Below are positions 48,524-61,526 of a stretch of 64,000 bases of DNA, piece by piece. The notes below the pieces were generated by a model. It searched no databases. It was not told the origin of the DNA and was given only the letters and a program-made list of their open reading frames with translations. Position 1 is the stretch's first letter; the number at the start of each line of letters is the position of its first letter. Where the stretch lies: assembly GCA_964036155.1 (NCBI GenBank), contig OZ038422.1:7959201-8023200 (forward strand), read 5' to 3'. Made by a program: the position numbers and the translations under genes. This DNA comes from Diploscapter coronatus (taxonomy: Eukaryota; Nematoda; Chromadorea; Rhabditida; Rhabditidae).

Positions 48524-49749
48524 AATTAGATAACGTATTGTTATACCCGAGTTAAGTCTGAAAATACTGTATTTCGAGTTTTCAACTTTGAAAATGTCCA
48601 CTGGAAACATGCGTTGAGTCTGGAATGTAAATCATTTAGAAACAAAATCTTTGATGCGATATTTCTGATCCATTAAAATATCATACATCGATGATCGATG
48701 ATGCAATGACCAGATACAAACGTCGAAGCTTGGATAAAATTCAATACTAATTTTCTCTTGTTAACTATCAAGAAATTTCTCATTCAGCACGCTTTTTGAA
48801 GCTCATAATTAGTCATGGATATTAGAAATTAGCTATCTCCATTTTATATAAGAATCTGAAAAACTATCCAGAAAAAATCTTATTTTTAAAAGTTATAGGA
48901 GTTATAAACCCAAGTCATAATTTATTCTAAAAATACTCCTAAAGAAATATTGAATAGAATAAAACTGCAGGATCAAAATTGTAAATGATTGATAAAATTT
49001 CGATATGAACGTGACATCGTGATATAGCCAAGTGATGAATTTGGAAAAAGAAGATAATTGGTGCGAAATGTTACAATAATAAAAGTACACTTGAAACTGT
49101 TTACCATCGATTTGTTTTTGAAGCTGAAATTTTTTCTTTGTTGAACACGTAATCAAGTCAAATAATCCCCTTTATGTTTTCCCTTGCATTTGAGCAATTC
49201 GGACCAGTTTCCATAAAGCTTTATTAGCGGGAATGATCAGAAAAATATGGTATTTACAGAAATAACAGGACAAAGGAAATAAAAAATCTAATGAATCCAA
49301 TTAGAAATCAACGAAAAATTCGATCGATGCTTACAACTAACTAATACTCTCCAACAATTTCATTCAATTGAATATTATTTTTATTGTATTATATAATTAG
49401 GGTAATTATGAAATTTTACAGCATTACAACTTTACAATATTATAAAATATTATGTTGGAATAGGAGAGATTAGGCTTCCGGTTGGGGAATCTTCATTTTT
49501 GAACTTTTTCGTAGTGTATTTTTGTATTGCTGTAAAGTATCCAAGTTGCTCATAATTTTCAAATAAGGAAACTAGTTTTAGGTATTCGAAACATATGACA
49601 ATTGGATAAAAGTCGGGGAGTAGTTGTAAATTGGCTCATAATTTGTAATATGCCTCATAAATTTTCACCTAAATGGTCGTTATCAAAGACGTCAATTGCC
49701 ACTTCCAGTTTGTTAATATTCAAAAGTATAAGACAATAGGATTTTACAG
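48524..49749. other. Short divergent intergenic region, probably with the first exon of the next gene
   Basis: The GT7 gene (-) and DUF288 gene (+) are divergent here, so promoters of both should lie within this ~1.2 kb. The DUF288 start codon exon must be in the right part, but I could not fix it. An 84-codon minus-strand frame (48902-49156) has no support. Confidence 0.45.
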
Positions 49750-52700
49750 AAATTTCGCACTTTCGCATTCGCATTTTTTTCGCAAAACTCATCGTGATCT
49801 ATACTTGTGTAATTCTGATAATCACCCAATCTAAACTACAAGTTAGCTACCATAGAAGTAGGTAAATAAAATAGACAGAAATATTTATAAAGCTTAGCTA
49901 CATATTTCTTAGAAATAATAGTGAAAATTTTAACTATGATTATGATTTATTAAAATCGCTGCCTAAGCATGAAATGCCTGAAGTTGTTTCAAATAAATGG
50001 ATTGTTCTTACAACAGTTAATTATCCTACAAAAGACGTTCAGGTAAATCATAATATTCGTAGAAAATTTGATAAATAAATATTGTCAAGTTTCAGTATCT
50101 CGCTTCTTTACCAGATTGGAATTTAGTCGTGGTTGCCGATCTAAAAACTCCGAAAAATTGGAGCCTGGACAATGTTCATTTCTTATCCATTGAAATCCAA
50201 AACGATATGAGCAGATGTTAGTTCATTCACTATAAATTCCGTATTACTTTATATGGAAAGATAAAATAATAGTTGAACCCTATAATATAGCATTACATCA
50301 TGTTACAACGTTCTAATTTTTTTAAATACCATTTATTTTGATCAATATCCAGAGAAAGTATTGCAGCATTACGTTTGGTGCGCCGATTGCCTTACAAATC
50401 GTATACTCGTAAGATGATTGGATATTTATATGCGATATCTCAAGGAGCAGAATGGATTTATGACACAGACGATGACAATCGGCCTATTCATAGAGGACTC
50501 AATTCGTTTGACTTTGTGGATGAACACAGCGGTATCAGATTCGAAAGAAATAAAGCTGATCCATTGATGTTCTCTTTTTTTTTAAATAAATTATCAATTA
50601 CGAGAAATTTAGATCAAGACTATTCAACCCATACCTGCATTTTGGGCGAACTAAGATGTGGCCCAGGGGATTTCCTTTGGAATATTATAAAGTTAATAAT
50701 TAATTTAAAAAGTACTAATGATAATTTTGAGTAAAAATACCATTATAAGTTAAAAATATGAAATTTTAGCTTCATACCCACACAGACGATGATTTTCGAT
50801 TATGCGAACGGATGAAGAGAGCTGCAGTTCAGCAAGGACTTGTCGACATGGACCCTGATGTTGATGCAATATTTAGGTAACTGAGTCGCTGTGATATTCA
50901 TATGCAGTAGAAAGCGCGTATTTCAGATTATTGAATGCCTATTCAAACATACCACCATCGGAGCATTTCAACGTGCATGCTCCTCCAGTTATCCTGGGTC
51001 AGAACATGTATTCCCCATGGAATTCGCAGAACACTCTCTTCCATAAAAATGCATTCTTCACCATGTTTCTGCCAACAACCGTCACATTCAGGTAAATGAT
51101 AAAATAGTGAATGTGTCAGAATTAATAAGGGAAGAAATAGGTAACGAAACTTAAAAAATGTTTAACTTTTGCAATAACAAAACATTTTCTATGATACTGG
51201 TATAAGTTCTCATGAATAAATTGGAAAATTCAGGACGACAGATATTTGGCGATCATTCTTTGCACAAAAATTACTTCATCTCATTGATGAATACGTTTCA
51301 TTTTATCCTGTAAACGCAGTTCAAATACGAAATGCCCATAATTATATCAAAGATTTCGAGGATGAAACGTGAGTTTATTTGCAACATTAAATTTTCGAAC
51401 CATTGAAATTTAGTGACGTGTATCTGAAATCAGGCGCAATGATAAAATTTCTCGATCAATGGAAATGCAATCAAAGTTCAATAGAAAGCTGCATGATTGA
51501 ATTAGCTGAGCAATTTGGGTGTCTAGTTTTGAAGGAAGAACACCATGAGTTGTTGAATTCAGGAACTTGTCATTCTGGAAGGTTGATGATATTAATTTGA
51601 TCAAAGACTGGAATCATGATTTACGTACAATAGGGTAAACAAGCAATGCCTTTTAATACTTTTTATGCGATTATTTCTAGATACAAGTTTCCAAATTTAT
51701 CCGAGCCGGCAAAATATGACAAGCATGAATTTGGATATGAAAAAGATTCAAACTGCCGACGAATGTTTCTGCAGCTGTTCAATGATAAACCGATCGATTC
51801 AAACAAACCAGTAATAACTGATATCAATCTGAAAAAAAACATTTTATAAGAAATCTAGGCAGAAGTTAGAGCTTTGAAGAAAATGCAGTACTTTGACGAT
51901 TTGAGGAAGTTTTGCAATGAAGCTGGGTATCATGGTGATAATAATGCTTCTTTAAAATAGCTTTGCTCTAATATTTTTAGAATCCCATCACGAAATAACA
52001 TCACACATATCTTTGGCGAAAATGCACGCTAAGATGCCACAATTAAACAATCTACTCGATACAGTAATTAATTTCGATTATTTCCTGTAAAATTGTAAAC
52101 TCTTAGGCTCTGATCATTGTCAGCAATTACCCGATGAGTTTGAAATATGGTTTATCTTTGCTCCAGCGACTCTACACCCCATATTTTGCCGCAGTTATAT
52201 TCTGTGGATCGTGGTATCCAAAATTACAACATTTTTGTAAGGATAGTAGCTTCGAATTAAGTTTATTGAAAAATTTAGCTGATTCTGATTCTCCACCACT
52301 TGAGTATCCATTCAATTACATTCATATCACGCCACAAGAAATGAACAAAGGCTATAATGGAGAAATTTGCATGATCAAAGCATATCAATTACGATTACGG
52401 AATATAAAGGGTTCGATATCAACTTTCATTAAAATTTAAAAGTTGCAGGGAGGCAAGAAAATATAGCTTAATTAATTAAGGCAAAATCTATTTTGTTCTA
52501 ATAGTTCTCTCAAATCCTTTAAAAAATAAAAAAAGAAATTTCTACTTAATTTATTTGGCAGTAATTTTTAGCCAGTCAAATATATAAAATTGCTTGAATA
52601 TTTATACCTTATACGACTTTCTGAATATAGGCTATTTCGCAGTAGTTGATGACGCGGTATTGAATTTCTGGCAGCCAATTAATCTCGACATGGTTTTTCA

Positions 52701-53538
52701 TCAGTGGGGTACGAAAAATGCAGAATATGGTAGAGGATATTGGTGGCCCAAATCTGTTGGTAAATTTATAAACTAATTCGTAAATTCGTAACTTAAGACA
52801 AGAATTATTTTAGGTCAAGCAGCCATGGAAAATACCATAAAAATGGTAAAAGACGAAAGAAATTGCAACAAGATTTGTCAGAAAACGATTGAAGAATATC
52901 AGCAAAGGGTAATATATTCACGCTAGAGTACATGAAGTTTTGACTTGAAAATGTTCGAAGAATGACGTTCAGATTTCATTTGTAGAAATTTCTAAGTCAA
53001 AACCAGGTCCAAGTTGTAGCTACAAAATATTAAATTAAAAATCCATGCACCCTTCTTATTTACCGTTATGACTTTCATTAATTTTCTACCTCATTTAGCT
53101 GCTGAAACGAAAAATTATCAGTGAGAACGAAACAGTCTTTACTGAAATGCAGAAATTTGAAAATTGGACTGTCAGTGACGTGTAAGAAATTTTAAATTAA
53201 TAATAGTTCGACTGTCTTATAAATTTTAGTTATTACATACCGACACACGAAATGCCGTTTTTTACGAATCTGATAAAGATTTTCTATAGAAATAGTTTAT
53301 TTATCGAAATTGCCTTAATGAAGTATCTACGAGCTGCTTCTCATCAAATGTTAGATTATATTATCATTAAAACTTCGAAATTGTGTCTTTTAGAGCTAAA
53401 AATGGACCAAAATTAGGTCCATTTCCAGAAGATGAAAGAAAAATGAGCTTATTTTATTATTTCAATGAGAATGCAGCTTTTATTCATGCAATAAAATTAA
53501 GTAAAGTAATTGGTAGCATGGAGCATCGTTATGCGTAA
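49750..53538 (+). CDS. DUF288 / STELLO-like Golgi glycosyltransferase-type protein (start exon not found)
   Basis: About eighteen exons read in frame give roughly 790 residues; the first exon seen starts after an acceptor at 49749 and has no ATG, so a short upstream exon is missing. It encodes a type II anchor (FAKLIVIYTCVILIITQ). The DUF288 signature follows: WIVLTTVNYPTKDVQYL, WNLVVVADLKTPKNW, FLSIE, RKMIGYLYAISQGAEWIYDTDDDN, NPYLHFG and MWPRGFPLEYY. A middle region has FLDQWKC and WNHDL. A second, more degenerate half has ALIIVSNYPM and GYFAVVDDAVLNFWQ. Plant STELLO proteins are Golgi partners of cellulose synthase; animal DUF288 proteins are poorly characterised. The TDDDN acidic motif suggests sugar-nucleotide binding. 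It ends at TAA 53536-53538, but GCGTAAGT there could also be a donor. Confidence 0.75.
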
Positions 53539-55332
53539 GTTAAAACTACAAAATAATTATCAATTTTCACTTTAGATACTGTGATTTTGTGATAAAACCA
53601 TATCACAAGGTTTTATTTTTGAATGAAAAGTTTACAAGTGGAATTGAAGAAACAATATATTGATGTTCATTTTAATGTAGCTGCTAGATAAATAGCTATT
53701 TTCTAATCTAGTGATAATAAATAATTATTAATGAAGACCTGTGTGCTTATGTTACTTAATAAAATAATTTTAGATAAAACTTTTCTTTAACCTTGGATTA
53801 TAATTTCCACAATTTGTCGATAATTATATGGTTTTCAGGACGTTATAGAAGTAAGAATATCTGTTTTACAGAACAATAAGGCATCGCATAGCTTTGTGTA
53901 ACTAAATCTAAAAAAAATCGTGCTTCTAAATATGCAGTGATGCTGTTATACGAAACCGCGTTCAGAGCTGCATTATGACTTTTCGAATATGTTTGTATCT
54001 ACGTGGTTTCATTCTCCGATATGAAAAAATTAAATTGAAGATAAATCTATTCATCATGCATTTTTATGAAGCTTAAAATTATGGTTAATTTTTCAACACA
54101 TGAAACTTTCATCATTAAATTCGACATTGTGATAAAGACTCTCAAGTGTAATCGGTTGAAGTTTAGCATAAAAATATTTCAAAAATAATCGTTGGTCATT
54201 TTAACTGCTATGACTTCCCAGTAAAAATGCGTGGAAGCTCTGAAATGATGGTAGGACGACACGTTCACTTTGCAATATTACGACACGGTTTTCTATAGAG
54301 AATGATGAGATTTGGTAGAATTTCTGCCGTCGTATTGTAAGATAATGTGTATCGTCTACTCCGTCCGCGAGATCACAGTGCTGTTGCCAGAATGCGAATT
54401 TCAGATCACGCGATTTCATTCCATTACATTAATTCGACTCAGATGCACGGATTGGAATATCTGATCTATCATCTCAAGCCATTTGGTATCGATAGACGAG
54501 TTCGAATCAACTCGGGCGAATCTATTCTGAAAGTTGCCCGAAGATTCGCCATATTGAACAGAGGACCAGATGATCCGGCGATGTATCCACGTTAGTAATT
54601 CTGTGTCCTGTCTGATCCATGAACGACGATAAACTCTCAGTTGTTCAGCGTGTGAGCTTTGGTCTCAAATTTTGAGTGGGAAGCTCACACTGTGAGCATT
54701 CAGTTTTCATGAATCCGGGCATTATTTTCTTTTATTAAAAATGAGCGAAAACTTTTTTTATAAATAGAAATGGGAAATAAATTCCTCGTATGCTTTATTT
54801 TCGAAATAACCCAACAACTTATAGGCAGTTTCGTAGTGAACAATCAAAATTTCAGGAGCCAGATAGTGTAGCTGCAGGCTTCAATGAATACTTATCCGAG
54901 TTATACTTATCTAGTTTCTCTACGTATGCCTCATATTCATTTTTGAATGCAAAAATAATTCGCTTCCCCAGTCGATGCATTTTTCTGGGGTAGTCAAAGC
55001 ATTGTAAAATCGCCTGATCCACATTATGATGCGAAATTGACGACAGATGAATAAACAATTCGGAGACCATTTGTAGCACTTATAAATCCAAAGAGCTAAA
55101 CAAAATATTTCTAATGTCAATTTTCTCTAAACCCTAGTTAAGACTAATATTTATGCAGAACTATTGAAAAGTAAATTGAAACTGAGTAATGAATGCTCAA
55201 CATTCGTATGAAACAATTCAATCGTGAATATTGAAAAATGAAATTTTCTTAAGCAGAACGAAGACCTTACATTGGAAAATCACTAATAATATCAGGTCTA
55301 ATAATTCTCAAATTTTCATAAATTAGTGCATA
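53539..55332. other. Intergenic; one unexplained open frame
   Basis: A plus-strand frame at 54347-54595 (82 codons) has an unusually good codon look, with GIDRRVRINSGESILKVARR and a TTTCAG acceptor inside it, but no identified partner exon or family. A short inverted repeat (TGTGAGCTT / AAGCTCACA) lies at about 54650-54685. Nothing else seen. Confidence 0.4.
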
Positions 55333-57724
55333 TCAAATCATATTTAGCAGCAGTGGTAAGCACTTGAGATTTTTAAGCTGTTTATATCCGATGTTCAATT
55401 GTGAAGATCCTTTGAACAGTTGAAGGGCTGCAAACCAGAGCGGAATCGATTCATTGTCACATTTACTTAACCCAATCATCGAGGCCTGAATAGGAAAAAA
55501 ATCGTTTCGTATAAAAACAACATTAACCTTTTCTTCAACCAGAAAATGTTGATTCCAATTAATTCGTGAAACATTGCTTGCTTTAGCTACAATTCCAGTA
55601 TAGTAGACATCCTATTTTTCAAAATTATTATCCGAAACTAAAGAAAATTTTTAGTTTTGAACATAAAATATAAACTAATGCAAAGATCAGACCTAGGGAG
55701 CACTTTCGTCAGACGAACGAAATATAAGGGGGTAGGTCGCAAGGGGTTTCTGACGATCGTCCTCCCTAGGTCTGACAAAGATACTAAATCTTATCACTTT
55801 ATGCTTTAATAAAATAAATAAATTTCTCGATACTTCGATTTTAATAATCGGGTGATTAACAGTTTGACTGAGAATTGCATCGACCGCTTGAGCGTCCATC
55901 AGATAGAATGGTCCAGAACAATAATTTGGAAGGTATTCCTTGGTCCAATATGACTGTGGAACATGCCTGAGGATTTGAACCTAACTATGAAATTTATTTG
56001 TTCATTTGCATAGCTCAGAATAGAAGTTAAATGGATGAATATTTTATTTTAAAATGCCTAATTTCATACCATTTTCCTCCAACATCATGCTTTATTTTCA
56101 CTTTGCTCCAAACATAACACAATATCGATTTTTCTGTTGGTGCTGTCTCTTTTCTAAAAAGCGTAATATTTTCCCAAATTTTTTTCTTTTAGGTTTTGAC
56201 TAACCTTACTTCTTATCTTAATTATTACTTTTTAGTATTTTTGTTAAATGTGCTTGTTTGTACACGTTTATATCTAGAGATGTGATTATTCAATTGAGAG
56301 AGGGTTTGCACCAAAAGATGCGCAATTTTCCCGCAGTTTGCAACATATAGGTTTTGTTTGGGTTTGATCAGATAATTGGGCAATTATCCTTATTAGAAGT
56401 GATTTCTCCTTTAGTGAGTCGATTTGTTTGCATTTTTATGGGTGAAAAGGAAATTGAAATTTTTAAAAATTTTAGAAAATGACATCAATGGGATAATTGA
56501 ATGGTTGACAAAGAAATATTTTAAATGATTGATTGATTTTTTTTTAAATTGGATAGTTTTAGTTTTATGATTTGATAGATTTTCAGGAGGGAAGAGCTAT
56601 GAGATTAAAAATTTTGATGGTATGAGCATGAAAATGAGAAATGCATATTAATTTTTGAAATTTTGTTTTGGTGCTGGAGTTGTGTTGGTGTTAGTGTTGT
56701 TTTGGTTTGGTATTGTTTTATTTTGCACTTTTGCGAAGCAAAAGTCTAGTGATAAGATAAAATTAATACTCAAGAAAATGTAGAACGCGATCAAGCATAG
56801 TTATGACATCGTCATCAATTTTTAATAAGCGTTTTACATTTGAACACCAGGTACGAAAAAATTGCATTGCAGCGTATATCTGAAATATTATAAGTTGAAA
56901 AGATAATTTAAGGCAATGTTAACTTTGTAGACTAAATTATCGTAAGATTCCTCTAGATCAGTTACTATTATATCGTCATGGATTTTGATTTCATTGTTCA
57001 AATGACTCCAATCACTTTCGTTTGGTTTGGAGAGAATGAAATAAACCAGAACTTTTGAATCCTAAAAAAATTCGAATATTTGTAAAGTCTAAATAAATTA
57101 TTACATTGATGGCTTTGCTTTCATTTCTACTGGCCCATGTATTCCTGATGGCGAAACGAATATCACTTTCTTTTGCGGTAGAGGGAACAATTGCAACGAG
57201 TTGAATAGTGCTGAAATTCCATTCTTCGATTTTCAATTAAATCATTGTTTTCAAATGAATTAGGAAGGTAATATCCTTTCGATTATATCATTTAAAATTT
57301 TTAAAAATAATATCGATATTTCCATACTTTTTCTGACATCTGAGTGTACGCGGAAAGTATATAAATTTATAGCCGATTGAATGGTTGTAGAAATGCATCA
57401 TCCTGCTTCTTTGATATTCAGAATATTTAAATATAGGGGAATAAAAGAAAAAAGATTCTGAATAACTCTGCATGGTTATAATATAACCAACCCCTAAATT
57501 TTTTATTGAAAAATTATTTAGGTTTCTTTAGAATGATCACATTTTTCATTCAAATACGAACCATGCTCTTGAAACGAGATTCTTTTCGAATTTCTTTTAT
57601 TTATTAATTCGTCTTTAATCTTCCCTATTATAATTCTCATCTTTCAAATTAGTAAAATCTTACAAACTCCAATAAGAATAAAAATAAATGCTTTACGTCG
57701 GCTGGATTGTAACTTATGCCACAT
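55333..57724 (-). CDS. GT31 beta-1,3-galactosyltransferase-like protein
   Basis: Nine minus-strand exons with matching phases give ~344 residues. The ATG at 57724 directly follows a TTCCAG acceptor. The N-terminus MWHKLQSSRRK plus AFIFILIGVWVGYIITM is a type II anchor, split by an intron. GT31 motifs follow: TIQLVAIVPST...DIRFAIRNTWAS near 77-103 (usual RxxIRxTW), VLVYFILSK, HDDIIVTDLEESYDNLVYK near 138-157, the DxD-type RLLKIDDDVIT near 179, KWHVPQSYWTKEYLPNYCSG near 221-240 and EDVYYTGIVA near 266-275. It ends TGA at 55333-55335. Family members add Gal, GlcNAc or GalNAc in beta-1,3 linkage in the Golgi; the acceptor is not predictable. One intron contains the 87-bp MITE. Confidence 0.85.
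55688..55774. repeat. Short TIR MITE, copy 2 (87 bp), in a GT31 intron
   Basis: CAGACCTAGGGAG at the left end and CTCCCTAGGTCTG at the right end are perfect 13-base inverted repeats; an inner GACGATCGTC is itself a palindrome. Copy 1 is at 13092-13177. Confidence 0.75.
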
Positions 57725-58794
57725 CTGGAATTTTAGCGTTGACTACTTTTAGAGAGGCTAAGTCTCCCTCTTTCGAGAGAGAGAGAGAGAGAAAAAAACG
57801 CATGAAATTTTGTGCCGTTTCAACTATCGTTAATTAGTTGATAATTTCATGAAACCAAGACACCAATTAGGGTAATAAAATACGCTCGAAATGATGGCGT
57901 CGTTGGTTTTTTCGAAAAAGGGCCTTCTGAAGGCATGAACGACATCGAGACTCGACGATACAGGTCATTTTCTAAAAGGTTTCCAACGGATTCGGATTCT
58001 CCATCGTCGATTTAGTTTATCTGCATTGACAGTTTGTCAACTTAGGTCGCAACGGGTGAGCACAACTACTTCAAAGTTTTACTATGAAAATGTTAGCGCT
58101 AAATGCAGTATGCGTAAAATACGGAGTGAGAAAAGGGGAAGTCGATCGACAATGATAATTATCAATTTGACTATCACTCAGGCACCATTTGGTACCATTT
58201 TGAGGGGGTTTCATGCCTAATTAGGTTAATTGGTGTAAACGCAATGCAGTTTCCTTGTCGGAAAAATTTGGGAAGGCCGCTACAGGAACGAATTGCCGCA
58301 CAAAATGGTCATAATTTTTGATAGGGTGGACCGTTTTTGAAAATTTTAAAAGTTTTGAGTTCGTACCGACCTCGATCATCACACTGATATCAAATTTACC
58401 AAATTAAACCTATTTTGAAAAACCACTTGGCCTCTCTAGGTATGCCACTGATCCTTTTAAAGCCCGGCGTCTTTTTCTAATTATTTTTTTCAATTTTTAA
58501 AACCGGCCTTTTTCTAGAAGTTATTTAATAAATATATCTATAAAACTATGATATTTATGAAATTAGACAGGAGTAAAAAATAAATTATGTGTTCGTAAAT
58601 CAAACCTTTTTCGAATTTGCAATCAAGCTGAAAAAATAAATAGGAAGTGGTCTAAAATGCAATGAATCGATTTTTCTGTAACAAAAGAAACCAATTTTTC
58701 TTCCTACATGTTCCGTTATAAAATTAACTAAATTATTCAAATATTGACTGATCTTTCTGTTTTTTTATTTTTATCAAAATTTTATTTACTCGAA
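57725..58794. other. Intergenic; GA microsatellite
   Basis: A (GA)n run of about 19 bases lies at 57774-57792. The right part (58527-58794) is the likely promoter region of the GT11 gene and is duplicated at 40541-40796. The GT31 (-) and GT11 (+) genes are divergent across this gap. Confidence 0.5.
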
Positions 58795-60945
58795 ATGAGC
58801 ATCCGTCGATCTGTACAATTCCATCACAAAATAACCACTGCTTTCGGTAAGTCATGAGCAGGATATTTTAATGACGAATTTAAAGAAAAGAATATTTTAG
58901 CTGCATCATTATTCTTCTGCATGATGCTATATGTTTTCGTCTATTTGAGTGAAATTCGCAATCGACAGTCGTTGATTTATGACAAACTTATGAGGTAAGT
59001 ATATTTCGCAAAAGAGTTTTCAAACAAAAAATCTTTGAAATTAGAATTTGAATGCATCTTTCCCTTCATCAATCTAGTAGTTACATTGTATCCTGAAGTT
59101 TCAATAGAATTTTGGTTATTCAGTGATTTATTAAAGGAATGAATCTGTATATTATCATCTCAGACCATTTACAGTCATTCGATTCCAATCAACTCAAAAA
59201 TTGCTCGGAAAAAGTATATTACAAGCCCAATGCACGCGATTTATCACAAGGGAGGTCTCGGAAATCAATTGTTCGAATTGATTTCGCTGATCGGAATTGG
59301 GAGAATGCTTGACAGAGAGCCACTTATTTCAGCCACAAATAGGCATATTCTCTCGGTTTTAGAAGGTTACACATTTCTCATTATACCCATTTACGGTAGT
59401 CAACAAGTCCGATTACAGAATTTATATTTTCTCGATACCCGTTACTTCTCGATCAATTTCAAATTCGATACTTTCAGGTTTCTATATTTTGCTAGAAATC
59501 GGGAATCATTTATTTATTTATAGAGGGATCGTGTATCGATTGCTTTATTCAATACAACCTGTTGTCGTTATTACGATGTGAATCAATTTAAGAATATGAA
59601 AGAGGATATAATTGAAGCAGACGGAAGATATTTTCAAGTAACTCCTAGTTTAGAAATAGATCATTGAAGAAAGATTTTCTGCAGAGCTACAAATATTTCG
59701 AATCAATACGAAATGAAGTGCGATCTTGGTTATTTCCTAAGGATATCATCTCTAATTCACAATCAGCAACGACTTTGACAAATGAAGCAAACCGAGTATT
59801 CAAGTCAGAATTAGAATTTTTCCTAAAAAGGTTTAGTTAAAATATGCTGAGTTTATGAAAACTTAGTTATTGGAGAAAATTAACTTGTCTATTTGAAAAT
59901 CTAGTGCTATAGTATCTGAACATCATTGAAGAGAAAATTTTTACCATAACTAGCAATTCCTCGCACTACCTTACATAATATGCGTAATTATAAGAGTTCC
60001 AAACCAAATGAAATTCATAATTATTTTCAGTATCTGCACACACATTCGTCGTGGGGATTTCATTACAGATAAAGTTCATTTTCCTTCGGATCCGGACTTC
60101 ACTCGGGATGCCACAGAATATTTGATCGACAAATTTTCTAAAAGTCATACAAAAATGCGAATTGTGGTATTAGGAAACGATGCAAGTTTTGGCTACTTTA
60201 TATTTCATGGTATGCAAAAATATTTTAGCCCAAATTAGTGATTATCCCATCTGTAATGTATAAAATTAATTATTTTTACATTGAAGTTCTCGATATTCAA
60301 ATATTTGATAGGAAATAAAACCAAAATTACTGATTTGCAGACAAGGTAGTTAATTCCAAGGACATTATCCATCCATATGGGAACAGGAATGATTCTCTCT
60401 ATTCACCCAAACGATCCATGCAATACGAAGTCTTCATCACTCCCACACGCTCCCCTGAAGCGGATCTCAGTTTTTCTCACAACTTTTGCGATGTGGTGCT
60501 CATTACAGGCACGTGAACAATTGAATAATCAATCAGTAACTATTTGCTTTTACTCGCAAGAATAACCGCATTGTTTAAATGTTAGAGAAAATTGACCGGG
60601 TATCTTATATTAGATTAGATAGTAATCGAGAAAATAGAGCTTGACAAAAAAGCTAATATTCATTCTAAAGCTTCGATTTTGTTCAATTTTTAGATTTAGT
60701 GAAATCACGTTAATTCCTTTCAGCTCCTTCGTCAACTTTCGGATTCTGGATTGCCTATCTGGCAAAGGATGGAGCTCAGACATTTTACAGGGATATATTT
60801 CAAACAAACGATGCAGTCCGGCTCGAAATGGACCTTGGCGATTACTACCCGAAAAGTTTGTCATCTTGAAAGTTTATTTTTAGAGCAACTTCCAGAGTGG
60901 ATAAAATTGCAAACTGACAAGAACGGAGACATTATTGAACGATAG
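58795..60945 (+). CDS. GT11 alpha-1,2-fucosyltransferase-like protein
   Basis: About nine exons give ~399 residues. A short cytoplasmic tail precedes a type II anchor (about 18-34, AASLFFCMMLYVFVYL). GT11 landmarks are in order: HAIYHKGGLGNQLFELISL near 70-88, TTCCRYYDV, YFQSYKYFESIR near 170, the GDP-binding motif ICTHIRRGDF near 221-230, VVLGND, ITPTRSPEADLSFSHNFCDV, and APSSTFGFWIAYLAKDG near 336. Members transfer fucose from GDP-fucose, mostly in alpha-1,2 linkage to galactose, in the Golgi. The intron after VVLIT begins with GC (60509-60510) and restores a perfect family match, so it is a GC-AG intron. The C-terminus QLPEWIKL fits the family if a 28-base intron (60856-60883) is removed; otherwise the protein stops at TGA 60867-60869. 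A deleted copy lies at 40797-41583. Confidence 0.87.
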
Positions 60946-61526
60946 AATGTTTAAAATTAATATTATAATTTGTATATGTGTTTTTTGCTTATCTTAAATT
61001 TTTAAAATCCCTCGAATAAAGAATTACAGAATTGATGTATCCTATTGAATTTTCGATCGAAAGCATGACCACATGAAGGATATATTTGTTCATTTGTCCT
61101 CGAATTATCGAATCCTTTGTTTTCATCTTTCCACTAAAAATCAATGTCTGATGGTCCTTCCCAATAGAAAAAATCGAAAACCGAGGAAAGGATTTCATAA
61201 AGTGGAGTGTTAGATAATCAAATAAAAACATTCATATCTGCTCAATTGATTTATGTTGTATATCCTGAAAGATAATATCTTCACTTAATGAAAAAAATGA
61301 AATTCCAAATTTCCACATTAGGTACCGAACTAATTTTTGAAATTGTACTCTTTCATGCCGGCACAACTCATATGCTCATTCGACTAATGCATAAAATCGA
61401 TTTCGGAATGGTCTATTATGATAATTGTGTATCTTTCTCAAAGCATTATCTTCCTAATCTAATCGATAACCAAACTTCGAAGTATTTATGCACTGAAATC
61501 CGAGATTTCGCTACAAGTTAATTCAG
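60946..61526. other. Intergenic; 3' flank shared in inverted form with 35966-36140
   Basis: 60987-61165 is the partner of the repeat at 35966-36140. A clean 77-codon frame at 61288-61521 ends just before the TTCAG acceptor of the next gene, with no family recognised; it may be chance or part of an unidentified exon. Confidence 0.45.

Noticed and set aside
54347..54595. 82-codon frame with good codon appearance
   Set aside because: No family, no confirmed splice partners; kept only as a note in the intergenic entry.
56727..56745. ACTTTTGC-GAA-GCAAAAGT perfect small hairpin
   Set aside because: Eight-base stem in a GT31 intron; too short to distinguish from chance in AT-rich DNA.
57774..57792. 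GA microsatellite considered as a promoter element
   Set aside because: GA tracts can bind factors, but nothing besides its location supports a regulatory call.
61288..61521. 77-codon frame directly upstream of the methyltransferase
   Set aside because: It ends before the acceptor of the next gene and shows no domain; an operon partner could not be supported.
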